Shown piece after piece: positions 53,320-62,247 of a stretch of 64,000 nucleotides of DNA. The notes beneath the pieces are model-generated. The model searched no databases. It was not told the DNA's origin and saw only the letters and a list, made by a program, of their open reading frames with translations. Each line of letters starts with the position of its first letter. The stretch's first letter is position 1. Source of the stretch: Pseudoalteromonas aurantia (GTDB lineage Bacteria; Pseudomonadota; Gammaproteobacteria; Enterobacterales; Alteromonadaceae); assembly GCF_005886875.1 (NCBI RefSeq), contig NZ_PNBY01000036.1, positions 62,001 to 126,000 of the forward strand, written 5' to 3'. Position numbers and translations under genes: made by a program.

Positions 53320-55218
53320 ATGCATCATTTATTAGCTCAATTACTTAAGAAAAGTGGCTTTTTTGGTATTGACTCGGTGCAATACGAACACTTTATACGT
53401 TTATTATCAGACGCGTTTGTGCATGCTGATGAAGACCGGTGGATGTTAGAGCATAGTTTAAACTTGACGAGCAAAGAGCTGACTGAAAATAATCGCCAGT
53501 TACGTACTAAGCTTGCTGATATTGATAAATACCAACGGAGCTTAGAGTTATCTGTTACCCGTCAAAAAGCAATATTAGATGCTAGCCCAGAAGTGGTGGT
53601 TGAGTTTAATATTTGTGGAAAAATTACACATATAAACCAAAGCGGTTGCACCTTTCTCGGCTGTAATGAACATACTGCTTTGACTCTTGATGCCACGCAA
53701 GTGCTACATTCTATTTTGTCCTTACTCACCGCGCCTGATGTGTTTATAGAGCAGATCCAAGACATGTTTGACTCAAAAGAAGCGCAGTTAACAGGTATTT
53801 TTGAAACAATACATGGTCGATATTACGAGTATTATAGCGTGCCTGAATTGATCCACGGAGAGTACGTTGGGCGAGTATGGTGTTGCCGAGATATTACGGA
53901 TTTAAAAGCCCAAAAAGCATTACTCTCCAAACAAGCAAATTGCGACTCTCTGACAGGGTTAGCCAATCGGTTTAATATTATTGCAACCGTGAATAGAATG
54001 CTTCAAAGTGACGTGGTAAAGCCATTTGCCTTAGTGTTAATTGATTTAGATGATTTTAAGAAAATAAACGATAGCTTAGGTCACCTTGCTGGTGATGATG
54101 CACTAAAAATTTGTGCTAAGCGCCTCGAAAGGCGTGTGCAGCAGCCAAACCGTTTAGCAAGGCTGGGCGGAGATGAGTTTCTGGTTGTTTTAATGCTAGA
54201 TAGCTTACCTTCAATACGTGAGGAGCTAGAGCCTATTTTAAATGCGTTTATAGATCCGATAAAAATTAAAGGAAATTGCTATCAACTCTCTTTAAGTGTA
54301 GGTGTAGCAAGTTACCCCGCCCATGGCAAAGAGGTGTCTGAAATCCTTGGTAAAGCAGATATCGCTATGTATCAAGCTAAAAAGCAGGGTAAAAATCAAT
54401 ATAAGTTGTTCGACTCAGCGCTAGAGCAACGAGTTCAAAAAGCCATTTACATTGAGGGAAAGTTACAACAAGCGATCACATTGAAACAGTTTGAATTGTA
54501 CTTTCAGCCAAAAATAAATATTAGATCAGGGCAAGTTGAATCTTTGGAAGCACTTATTCGATGGCCAAATAATGGCCGGATGATTTTTCCTGACGAATTT
54601 ATTCCAATTGCCGAGGATAAAGGTTTAATAGGTAAAATCACCGAGTGCGTGTTAGAGATGGCGTGCGACACATTAAGCCAGTGGAATGGATTAGTGCATT
54701 TGAAGGGCTTATCCATTGCGATCAATATTTCGGGTAAAGACATCAGCGTTGATAATTTCTATGAGAAGTTAGAGCGCTTACTTAGTCGTTATAAGTTTAA
54801 CCCATCTTTATTGGAATTAGAGTTAACAGAAAGTGCATTGATCAGTAATTTAGCGAATGTTAAAGCGACGCTCAGGCAGCTAAAAAAACTAGGTATTAAA
54901 GTGGCGATCGACGATTTTGGTACGGGCTACTCTTCACTCGCATATTTGCAGGTACTTGATATGTATTATTTAAAAATAGACAGACAATTTGTTGCGGCTT
55001 TATTGAGTGAGCCAAAAGCGGAGGCGATTGTACAAAGTATTATTGATGTTGGTAAAAACTTAGGCCTTTGTTTGATTGCTGAGGGCGTCGAGCAAGCAGA
55101 ACATTTAGATAAGTTACAGAGAATGGGTTGCGATCAAGCACAAGGGTATTTTATCTGCAGACCCTTGCCATCGTCAGAATTACTCAAGTTTTTAAGTTCA
55201 GCAAAACAAGCAGTCTAA
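53320..55218 (+). CDS. PAS-GGDEF-EAL cyclic-di-GMP signalling protein
   Basis: The 632-residue protein has an N-terminal helical region (about 30-85), a PAS-like domain (about 88-205), a GGDEF domain with intact GGDEF at 283-287, and an EAL domain with E410-A-L, NISGKD, ELTES, DDFGTGYS, AEGVE and QGYF catalytic motifs. No RxxD inhibitory site precedes GGDEF. Both domains look potentially active. ATG 53320 is one base after the FIST stop and lacks a ribosome site, pointing to translational coupling with FIST. Confidence 0.93.
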   Translation: MHHLLAQLLKKSGFFGIDSVQYEHFIRLLSDAFVHADEDRWMLEHSLNLTSKELTENNRQLRTKLADIDKYQRSLELSVTRQKAILDASPEVVVEFNICGKITHINQSGCTFLGCNEHTALTLDATQVLHSILSLLTAPDVFIEQIQDMFDSKEAQLTGIFETIHGRYYEYYSVPELIHGEYVGRVWCCRDITDLKAQKALLSKQANCDSLTGLANRFNIIATVNRMLQSDVVKPFALVLIDLDDFKKINDSLGHLAGDDALKICAKRLERRVQQPNRLARLGGDEFLVVLMLDSLPSIREELEPILNAFIDPIKIKGNCYQLSLSVGVASYPAHGKEVSEILGKADIAMYQAKKQGKNQYKLFDSALEQRVQKAIYIEGKLQQAITLKQFELYFQPKINIRSGQVESLEALIRWPNNGRMIFPDEFIPIAEDKGLIGKITECVLEMACDTLSQWNGLVHLKGLSIAINISGKDISVDNFYEKLERLLSRYKFNPSLLELELTESALISNLANVKATLRQLKKLGIKVAIDDFGTGYSSLAYLQVLDMYYLKIDRQFVAALLSEPKAEAIVQSIIDVGKNLGLCLIAEGVEQAEHLDKLQRMGCDQAQGYFICRPLPSSELLKFLSSAKQAV

Positions 55219-55336
55219 ACACTGGTTTATTATTACGTGTTTATATAATTTTAAGTTCAGTGACGTTCTGACGTTTGTCACTTCGAAATGTGATTCATAT
55301 TTGTTATTGTTGATTAAAACGCAAATGGAGAGACGT

Positions 55337-55567
55337 ATGAGTGGCACAACCATGATTTTTTTAATCGTGCTAGTATCTGTAGGGTTTGGCGCTATTAGAG
55401 AGATATACATTACTAAATTAGAATTAAAAAAACGCAGTACCAAAGGTGATCAGGATGTTGAGTCATTGAAGACTGAGATATCAGCATTAAAAGAGCGTAT
55501 TGTCGTGCTTGAAAAGTTGGTCACAGACGATGGTTATCAAGTTTCGAAAGACATTAGCAAGTTATAG
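55337..55567 (+). CDS. Small membrane coiled-coil protein, PspB-like
   Basis: The 76-residue protein has one N-terminal membrane segment (about 5-24) and a C-terminal coiled coil (ESLKTEISALKERIVVLEKLVTDDGYQ). It resembles phage-shock protein B in layout (membrane segment plus an R-E-R-I-x-x-L-E helix), but no pspA or pspC is near. GGAG 6 bases ahead fixes ATG 55337; in-frame codons upstream (from 55301) are not used. The family assignment is a guess; the gene itself looks real. Confidence 0.7.
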   Translation: MSGTTMIFLIVLVSVGFGAIREIYITKLELKKRSTKGDQDVESLKTEISALKERIVVLEKLVTDDGYQVSKDISKL

Positions 55568-55622
55568 TCTGACAGGGGCTGAAATAGGAAGGTAAAGTAC
55601 CTTCCTATGATCCTCAAAGACG

Positions 55623-56279
55623 TTACTCGTACGAAATAGGATCTGTGGCTTTGTTTAATGCGAAGGCTTCTAAACGCTCTTGGCAAGCGCCGCACTTGCC
55701 GCACGCATGTTGTCTGCCATTATAACAAGTCCAGGTTTGGCTATAATCTAGGCCCATTTCTAAGCCGTCTGTTAAAATGTCAATTTTTGTATTATTCAAA
55801 TAGGGACTGACAATTTCTACCGCATCGTAGTTAGCAATACGGCATACGTCATCCATTTTTTTCACAAATTCAGGACGGCAGTCTGGGTAAATAGCATGAT
55901 CACCTGAATGCGCACCGTAAAATACTTTACTTGCTTTTATTGAGACGGCATAACCAACGGCGAGAGAAATTAAAATCATGTTACGATTTGGTACGATAGT
56001 GCTCTTCATACTTTCTTCTTCGTAATGCCCTTCAGGAACGTCAATATCATCAGTGAGTGACGAGCCGCCAATCAGTTGATTAATCGCTGATATATCAACA
56101 ATTTTATGAGTGATGTTAAGACGTTCACACACTTGTGCTGCCACTTCTAGCTCTTTGACATGACGCTGGCCGTAGTTAAATGACAAAGCATATACATCGT
56201 GTCCCGAACGGATCGCTTTGTTCAATACGGTATAGGAATCCATACCACCAGAATAAATAACAACAACTTTTTCACTCAT
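55623..56279 (-). CDS. queC: 7-cyano-7-deazaguanine synthase QueC
   Basis: QueC makes preQ0 for queuosine from carboxydeazaguanine with ATP and ammonia. ATG at 56279 gives 218 residues: PP-loop SGGMDS (10-15) and a zinc site of four cysteines in the stretch [17 protein letters not shown] 25-codon longer frame is not needed. It is divergent from queE, which feeds it. Confidence 0.96.
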   Translation of the reverse strand: MSEKVVVIYSGGMDSYTVLNKAIRSGHDVYALSFNYGQRHVKELEVAAQVCERLNITHKIVDISAINQLIGGSSLTDDIDVPEGHYEEESMKSTIVPNRNMILISLAVGYAVSIKASKVFYGAHSGDHAIYPDCRPEFVKKMDDVCRIANYDAVEIVSPYLNNTKIDILTDGLEMGLDYSQTWTCYNGRQHACGKCGACQERLEAFALNKATDPISYE

Positions 56280-56392
56280 AATGCTTTTGCCTCGATTTTG
56301 ATAGAGGTTTACTTCAGGGCGCGATATACTACACGGCCGCTGAAAAAATAACAATTTTCCGCGGTAATTTTTTGAGTTTGGAAAGTTGTATC

Positions 56393-56396
56393 GGAG
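56393..56396 (+). promoter_or_regulatory. Ribosome binding site fixing a TTG start for queE
   Basis: GGAG lies 5 bases before TTG 56402, the codon that places [14 protein letters not shown] at the family N-terminus. Confidence 0.6.
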
Positions 56397-56401
56397 CTGT
56401 T

Positions 56402-57067
56402 TTGTACAAAATCAACGAAGTTTTTGAAACTATTCAAGGTGAAGCGAGCTTTACTGGCGTGCCATCGATCTTTTTACGTTTACAGGGTTGCCCAGTGGGT
56501 TGTTCATGGTGCGACACCAAACAGACGTGGGATCTTAATACAGAGTATCTAGTGTCGCTTGATAAAACGGTTGAGAAAAAAGCAGATTCTGAACTGTGGA
56601 CTGAAGCTACTTCAGAGCAAATTGTTACTTTATTCCAAGACAAAGAGTATTTGGCCAAGCATGTCGTTATTACAGGTGGTGAGCCATGTATGTATGATTT
56701 GGTGCCACTGTGTGAGCTGTTACATGAAGCGGGCTTTTCAACACAGATTGAAACCAGTGGTACATTTGAAATTAAAGTCCCCACAGAAACATGGGTAACA
56801 GTGTCACCAAAAATAAATATGCGCGGTGGATATAAGGTATTAACGTCGGCAATGAAGCGTGCTGATGAAATTAAGCACCCTGTTGCAATGCAAAAACATG
56901 TTGATGAACTAGAAGCTTTATTTACAGAAACAGGCGTCACGCCAAAATTAGTGTATTTACAACCGATCAGTCAAAAAGCGAAGGCGACTAAGCTGGCCAT
57001 TGACACATGTATGAAAAAGAATTGGCGGTTATCAGTGCAAGTGCATAAATACATAGGCATAAATTAG
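56402..57067 (+). CDS. queE: 7-carboxy-7-deazaguanine synthase QueE
   Basis: QueE is the radical SAM enzyme before QueC in queuosine synthesis. TTG 56402 gives 221 residues with the Fe-S motif C30-x3-C34-x2-C37 ([15 protein letters not shown]) and GGEPCM. The earlier TTG at 56372 adds 10 residues without ribosome support. The motif and length fit the family. Confidence 0.95.
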   Translation: MYKINEVFETIQGEASFTGVPSIFLRLQGCPVGCSWCDTKQTWDLNTEYLVSLDKTVEKKADSELWTEATSEQIVTLFQDKEYLAKHVVITGGEPCMYDLVPLCELLHEAGFSTQIETSGTFEIKVPTETWVTVSPKINMRGGYKVLTSAMKRADEIKHPVAMQKHVDELEALFTETGVTPKLVYLQPISQKAKATKLAIDTCMKKNWRLSVQVHKYIGIN

Positions 57068-57116
57068 CGTTGTTAATTGAAGAACTGCACTTTTAATACG
57101 CTTCTTGTTAGGCACA

Positions 57117-57150
57117 AAAAAACCAACATAAGTATTCATGTTGGTTTTTT
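57117..57150. terminator. Bidirectional intrinsic terminator
   Basis: AAAAAACCAACAT (57117-57129) pairs with ATGTTGGTTTTTT (57138-57150) around AAGTATTC. T-runs on both strands serve queE and the convergent symporter gene. Confidence 0.92.
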
Positions 57151-57170
57151 TGTTTTAAGTCATTAAGCAC

Positions 57171-58499
57171 TTAAGATGCAGATTTATTCTCTTCGAGTGT
57201 TTTTGCTGTATTTGGGTCGTTAAATACCTCAACATCAAACGCTTTTTCAGATTTAGCAACAACACACGTCACCATACAATCGCCAGTTACGTTTACTGCG
57301 GTACGGGTCATATCGAGCAATCTATCTACGCCCATAATAATTGCGATCCCTTCAACTGGCAGGCCGACTTGGTTAAGTACCATTGCAAGCATTATTAAGC
57401 CAACACCCGGCACACCGGCTGTGCCGACTGAGGCCAAGGTGGCTGTTAAAATGACCATGAGATAATCACTAATGGTTAAATCTACCGCGAATACTTGAGC
57501 AATAAACACTGTCGCGACACCTTGCATAATTGCAGTGCCATCCATGTTTATAGTTGCACCTAAAGGGACTGTAAAAGAGGCAACGGAGTTATGAGCACCT
57601 AGCTTTTTAGTGGCAGTTTCAAGGGTTACAGGCATTGTTGCACTTGAACTTGAGGTGCTAAATGCAAATAAGCAGGCATCTTTCATCTTGCGCAAGAACT
57701 TAATTGGGCTCAACCCCGTGAGTGTTTTTAATAGGATTGAATAATTAATTAACGCGTGAATAAGTAGTGCTGCCACAACCACGAAAAAGTATTTGGCAAG
57801 GCCAATGATTAAGCCCATTTCAATACTCGTAAATAACTTTGCCATTAAACAGAACACGCCATAGGGTGCTAAGTTCATCAGTAAGGTCACTAATTTTAAA
57901 ATAACAGTATTTAAGTCTTCAAAAATAGTTGCAATGCGTTTGCCAGCCTCACCGCTGAGTGCCATTGCGATACCAAATAACAATGCAAACACGATAACTT
58001 GCAGCATGTTACCGTTTGCCATTGCGCTAATGGGGTTCGTGGGGAACATATTGATAATGACTTGCACAAGTGTCGGTGCCTGTTTGGCATCAAAGCTTGC
58101 ATTAGTTGGCACATCGTAGCCCACACCAGGATTGACTAATAAAGCCAGACTAATGGCAACTGTGATCGCAACCGCAGTTGTGAGTAAGTATAAGCCAATA
58201 GACTTGCCGCCTAAGCGACCGAGTTTTTTTGGGTCGCTTAAGCTACATGTACCGCAAACCAGAGAGATAAATACCAAAGGAACAACAAGCATTTTTAAGC
58301 TGGCAATGAATATTTGCCCACCAATGTGGAAAAAACCATCAACAAAAACACTTTTTACAGGGAAATCAAAAAGGCCAAGAGGAATATAAACTTCGCTCTG
58401 TCCAGCTAGCAAAGCTTGGAGTAGCAGGCCTATAACAACTCCCGCGACCATGCCAAACATGATCCGAGTGGTTAGGCTCGTTTTTTTATTTAATTGCAT
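57171..58499 (-). CDS. Dicarboxylate/amino acid:cation symporter (DAACS family)
   Basis: The 442-residue transporter has about eight membrane segments and re-entrant loops with SSSSATMPVTLE and GATINMDGTAIMQGV, plus the C-terminal DRLLDMTRTAVNVTGD substrate/sodium site typical of GltP/DctA/SLC1 proteins. The start at 58499 (MQLNKKTSLTTRIMFG) matches the usual N-terminus; a longer frame to 58532 has poor ribosome spacing. Substrate (glutamate, aspartate or a dicarboxylate) is not certain. Confidence 0.94.
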   Translation of the reverse strand: MQLNKKTSLTTRIMFGMVAGVVIGLLLQALLAGQSEVYIPLGLFDFPVKSVFVDGFFHIGGQIFIASLKMLVVPLVFISLVCGTCSLSDPKKLGRLGGKSIGLYLLTTAVAITVAISLALLVNPGVGYDVPTNASFDAKQAPTLVQVIINMFPTNPISAMANGNMLQVIVFALLFGIAMALSGEAGKRIATIFEDLNTVILKLVTLLMNLAPYGVFCLMAKLFTSIEMGLIIGLAKYFFVVVAALLIHALINYSILLKTLTGLSPIKFLRKMKDACLFAFSTSSSSATMPVTLETATKKLGAHNSVASFTVPLGATINMDGTAIMQGVATVFIAQVFAVDLTISDYLMVILTATLASVGTAGVPGVGLIMLAMVLNQVGLPVEGIAIIMGVDRLLDMTRTAVNVTGDCMVTCVVAKSEKAFDVEVFNDPNTAKTLEENKSAS

Positions 58500-58664
58500 A
58501 ACTATGTTACTAAAGTAATCGAAAATCAGCATAGCCTAACAGGCTGACCGCACAAGACCAAAAAAAATCGACAATTTTTTAATAAAAAACTGTGATTTTT
58601 TCAACCTTTCTAAGGTAATATGATAAAAAATTCTAACTTAAATCTTAGCTAGGGAGAGAGTTCA

Positions 58665-61600
58665 ATGCCTCTAATGCGCTTATTTAGCATTGTCATGCTT
58701 GGTTTGTGGCTTACCGCATGCGGTGGCGGTGGCTCCATTGAGAAAAACGATAATTCAGATGGTGGAACAACCTCTGAGTATACGCTGACATTAACAGGGC
58801 TAGACAGTGATACAAATGAGACAAGCAGTTTCGTCTCTGCTGAGAAGCCATTAAAGGTGAGGGCGTTACTCAGTAAAGAGGGGATAGCACAAAGTAATGC
58901 TCGCATTACGTTCACCAGTGATCAATTTGCGTCTTTAAACCCTAGCTCAGGCACTGTGTTGACAAATGCCGTAGGCCAAGCTGATATATTGCTCAGTGCT
59001 ACAGCCAATGAAGGAGCTGGTCGTCTAAGCGCTGCTTATACTGTGGGCGATGAAATCATCACAGCGACTTTTGACTTCAATTCAAGTGGAGGGGGTGGCA
59101 CCGATACCGGAGTATCGGGTGATGTCACTCTGCTAGTATCCGTACTCGACAAAAGCGGTAACACGTTTACAGAGTCTAACCCGCTGACACAAGATAATTC
59201 CGGTTTTATCACTGCAACATTGAAAAAAGACGGCGTGGCACTTCCTCGTGTTATTGTCTCTTTTGCTACAGAGTTTACCGGTGAAATTAAAAATGGCACT
59301 GAACGTGCGATAACGGACGAAAGCGGTATTGCTCGATTAGAGCTCGGCAGTGGGCAATCAAAAGGTGCGGGGAGGATTACAGCCACTTATCAAGACTCCA
59401 GCAGCAACGAAAGTATCAGCAAATCAGACGTGTTTTTCTCCTCAGGAGACAGTGGTGCTACTGATACAAGCGGGTTTTTACTCGATGTGAAATTGCTTGT
59501 GGATTGTAATGCAAATTGGGATGCCAATAGAAATGACACATTACTTGACCCTTTAAGTACGGCATCTGGTTGTCGAGTCGTCAACTCAATTTCATCGAGT
59601 GATTTAGCGGATGTTTATGTTCGTCTTACCAATGCGCAAACAGGTGATGGTGTCGCAAATGGACTCGTTGAGGTAACGACTGATCTAGGCACATTGCTAC
59701 CGAGTTCAGGAAAAGCACTGACCGATAGTTTTGGTGTTGCATTGTTGAAGTTGCAACCAGGCACAGAAGGTGGTGCTGGTACATTGACTATTTCCTCATC
59801 TCAAGCGGGTAACGTGCAAGAACTGGTTAATTTTGCGGTGGGCATTGCGGATCTGACATTGAGCGTCGATAACGGGCTATCAATTGTAAATAATGAAGTA
59901 GTGCCGTTAAAAGCAGGCGGTAGTACGGTTATTAGTGTCACCTTACGCGATTTAGATGGCGATCTTTATACTGTGCCAACCGATGTTGAATTTTCGTCGA
60001 CGTGTAAAAGTGCAGATTTATCTGAACTAGATAGCATAGTAAAAACATCCAATGGTGTGGCGAGTGCGACGTATCGTGCAAAAGGCTGTGAAGGTGATGA
60101 TGACGTCACGGTGAACGTGCAAACTGGCGGTAAAAACTTTAGTGCTCGAACGGTGATACCGGTATTATCATCGCCAGTTCAGTCAATCAAATTTGAAAGT
60201 GTTTCTGAAACATTTATTGCACTGCCGCCTGGTGAAGGTGGCATTCCAACTCAGTCTATCGTGAAGTTTACGTTGTTAGACGAAGATACTTTACCTGTAC
60301 CACGTGCTCGCGTGGATTTTAAACTATCAGATAATCAAGGCTTAGCAGAGCTCACCCAACGTCAGAGTAACACTGACAATGATGGGGTGGTGCAAACCAG
60401 TGTTAAATCTGGGGTTGTACCGGGTCCGTTAGTGGTTACTGCGTGTTATATTGATCAAGCCGATCTAGATGCGTTAGCCATTTCTGATCCAAACGATGAT
60501 TACTCGTGTTGGGAAGAGGATGTTGCTTTGTGTGCAAATACGCCTACGAGCGAAATATGCCCAGCTGGGACGTTACAACTATACGATATTTCCAAGCAGA
60601 TATTGAGTGTCTCGTCACAAATTAGCCTGAGCTCCGGTGTCACCGATCAAGATTCCTTCAGTGCTTCACCAGATGTGTTTAATACCAATTCATTGAACTA
60701 TAATGGTATTGTTTCAAATATCACGGTTTTTTTTGGTGATCAGTTTAATCAGTTTAATGCTGATGGGGTAACCGCAACCGTTATTGCCGAAGCGGGCGTG
60801 ATTGGCAGCATTGATGGGACGAATACACTTGAATGTGTGACTGATAACGCCAGTTGTACGGTGCAATGGCGTAGTCAAGGTGACAGACCGTTTTCTGATC
60901 CTAAATGGGGAAATCGGGTAGGGAGTACAAACCCAAAAACCAATCAGGTCAATTGCGACCCATATTTCGGTGCTGCAGCTCCCTGTGTGAATGGTATGCT
61001 GCGAGCCAAAAATAACTCAAATGGGGTTGTTATGGGCGGTCGTGTCAGTATTTTAGCGGTGGCGAAAGGTCAAGAAAGTTTTAGAGATGAAGAGTCAAGT
61101 GCGGGTGTTACTCGAAGAAATGGACTATTTGATATAGGTGAGTATCGCCAAGAGTTTGATTTAAGTGAAGCATTCTTAGATACCAATGAGAATGGTACAT
61201 TTGATAAAGCTGATTGTAATACCAATAATACAACTGGGCCTTGCTCCCCAACAGGCACTGATAACGGTGGACATGATGATGATTGGCGAGATTTAAATAG
61301 CAATGGTAGCTTTGACAATGCAGATGGTAAATATAACGGCTTATTGTGCTCTGAAGCTGCAGAAGTAGCCAATGAGTGTACCCGTGAGTTAATCGAAGTA
61401 AGACGCCGGTTTGAGTTAGTAATGTCGGGCGACACACCTTATGTAAGATTTTCAGTACCAAAACAAGATACGGCCGGGTTAGCATCATACCAAATACATA
61501 CGCCTGCTGACTGTAGCAGCCAAGCGTTTACGGCTGGTGACTATGCAGGAACAAATAAACTGAATATAGAATCTGCAGGTGAAGCCCCCTCAGGTCATAA

Positions 61601-62000
61601 CGGTTTTTGTGACATTGGTGATTCTCGGTCTGGCAGTGCTATTAATTTATCTCAATCGACTATTGAGATAACCAATGCTGATGGGAGCACAAGTAATGTT
61701 GATGAGGGAGTTACAGCAATAGAGCTTTACATTTATTATTCAGATGTGTTTGGTAATCCATTGCCTGCCGGCACTGAGGTAACGCTTTCAGCGACCAATG
61801 GCGAGTTAACAATAATTGAGCATAGTGAAACTATCCCCAATACAAATTCGGATCAACCGACGTATTCAAGAGTGGCCATTGCACGTGAGGAAGAGGGGAA
61901 TAAAAAAACCACGGGTGCGTTGTCAATTGAGTTCTTGATAAAAAATGGTGATGCGGAAACAAAAATTACAAGGTCGATTACTGTTTTAGATGATAGGTAA
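58665..62000 (+). CDS. Large Ig-like-repeat surface lipoprotein
   Basis: The 1111-residue protein starts with a lipoprotein signal (LTAC, C19) and a glycine-rich tether. It has about five bacterial Ig-like domains resembling Big-1 (residues ~38-145, 155-268, 272-400, 400-510, 510-615), then a cysteine-containing region with two Asp-rich calcium-loop-like motifs (DTNENGTFDKADC, DLNSNGSFDNADG at about 845-890) and a final beta domain. GGGAGAG precedes ATG 58665. It is probably an outer-membrane or secreted adhesin-like protein; no translocator lies near. The function is not established. Confidence 0.85.
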   Translation: MPLMRLFSIVMLGLWLTACGGGGSIEKNDNSDGGTTSEYTLTLTGLDSDTNETSSFVSAEKPLKVRALLSKEGIAQSNARITFTSDQFASLNPSSGTVLTNAVGQADILLSATANEGAGRLSAAYTVGDEIITATFDFNSSGGGGTDTGVSGDVTLLVSVLDKSGNTFTESNPLTQDNSGFITATLKKDGVALPRVIVSFATEFTGEIKNGTERAITDESGIARLELGSGQSKGAGRITATYQDSSSNESISKSDVFFSSGDSGATDTSGFLLDVKLLVDCNANWDANRNDTLLDPLSTASGCRVVNSISSSDLADVYVRLTNAQTGDGVANGLVEVTTDLGTLLPSSGKALTDSFGVALLKLQPGTEGGAGTLTISSSQAGNVQELVNFAVGIADLTLSVDNGLSIVNNEVVPLKAGGSTVISVTLRDLDGDLYTVPTDVEFSSTCKSADLSELDSIVKTSNGVASATYRAKGCEGDDDVTVNVQTGGKNFSARTVIPVLSSPVQSIKFESVSETFIALPPGEGGIPTQSIVKFTLLDEDTLPVPRARVDFKLSDNQGLAELTQRQSNTDNDGVVQTSVKSGVVPGPLVVTACYIDQADLDALAISDPNDDYSCWEEDVALCANTPTSEICPAGTLQLYDISKQILSVSSQISLSSGVTDQDSFSASPDVFNTNSLNYNGIVSNITVFFGDQFNQFNADGVTATVIAEAGVIGSIDGTNTLECVTDNASCTVQWRSQGDRPFSDPKWGNRVGSTNPKTNQVNCDPYFGAAAPCVNGMLRAKNNSNGVVMGGRVSILAVAKGQESFRDEESSAGVTRRNGLFDIGEYRQEFDLSEAFLDTNENGTFDKADCNTNNTTGPCSPTGTDNGGHDDDWRDLNSNGSFDNADGKYNGLLCSEAAEVANECTRELIEVRRRFELVMSGDTPYVRFSVPKQDTAGLASYQIHTPADCSSQAFTAGDYAGTNKLNIESAGEAPSGHNGFCDIGDSRSGSAINLSQSTIEITNADGSTSNVDEGVTAIELYIYYSDVFGNPLPAGTEVTLSATNGELTIIEHSETIPNTNSDQPTYSRVAIAREEEGNKKTTGALSIEFLIKNGDAETKITRSITVLDDR

Positions 62001-62014
62001 CGTGAAATGAGCGG

Positions 62015-62042
62015 AAATGCCAACCTCCGGGTTGGCATTTTT
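62015..62042 (+). terminator. Intrinsic terminator after the Ig-like lipoprotein gene
   Basis: AAATGCCAACC (62015-62025) pairs with GGTTGGCATTT (62030-62040) around TCCG, running into Ts. It lies 15 bases after the stop. Confidence 0.92.
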
Positions 62043-62247
62043 GTATCTATTCCTTTATATTGCGCAGCTTAATTTAGGGTTTATAGTTTTTGAGTGAAAT
62101 AGCACCAAAAGTTGTGTAATTAATCAGTGATCAGCTAAAAGATTGTATTTAAAGCTTGTAACAATAGGTGTTTGTAGATATACCTATAAATATTAATCGC
62201 CCGTGATGGGCAAAAACGTAGACAAGAACGGTCAAGAATAGGCAGCT

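Noticed and set aside
56280-56401. preQ1 riboswitch between queC and queE
   Set aside because: I could not fit the characteristic H-type pseudoknot; only small AT-rich hairpins are visible.
56434-56940. 168-residue minus-strand ORF over queE
   Set aside because: Antisense to a confident radical SAM gene; no support.
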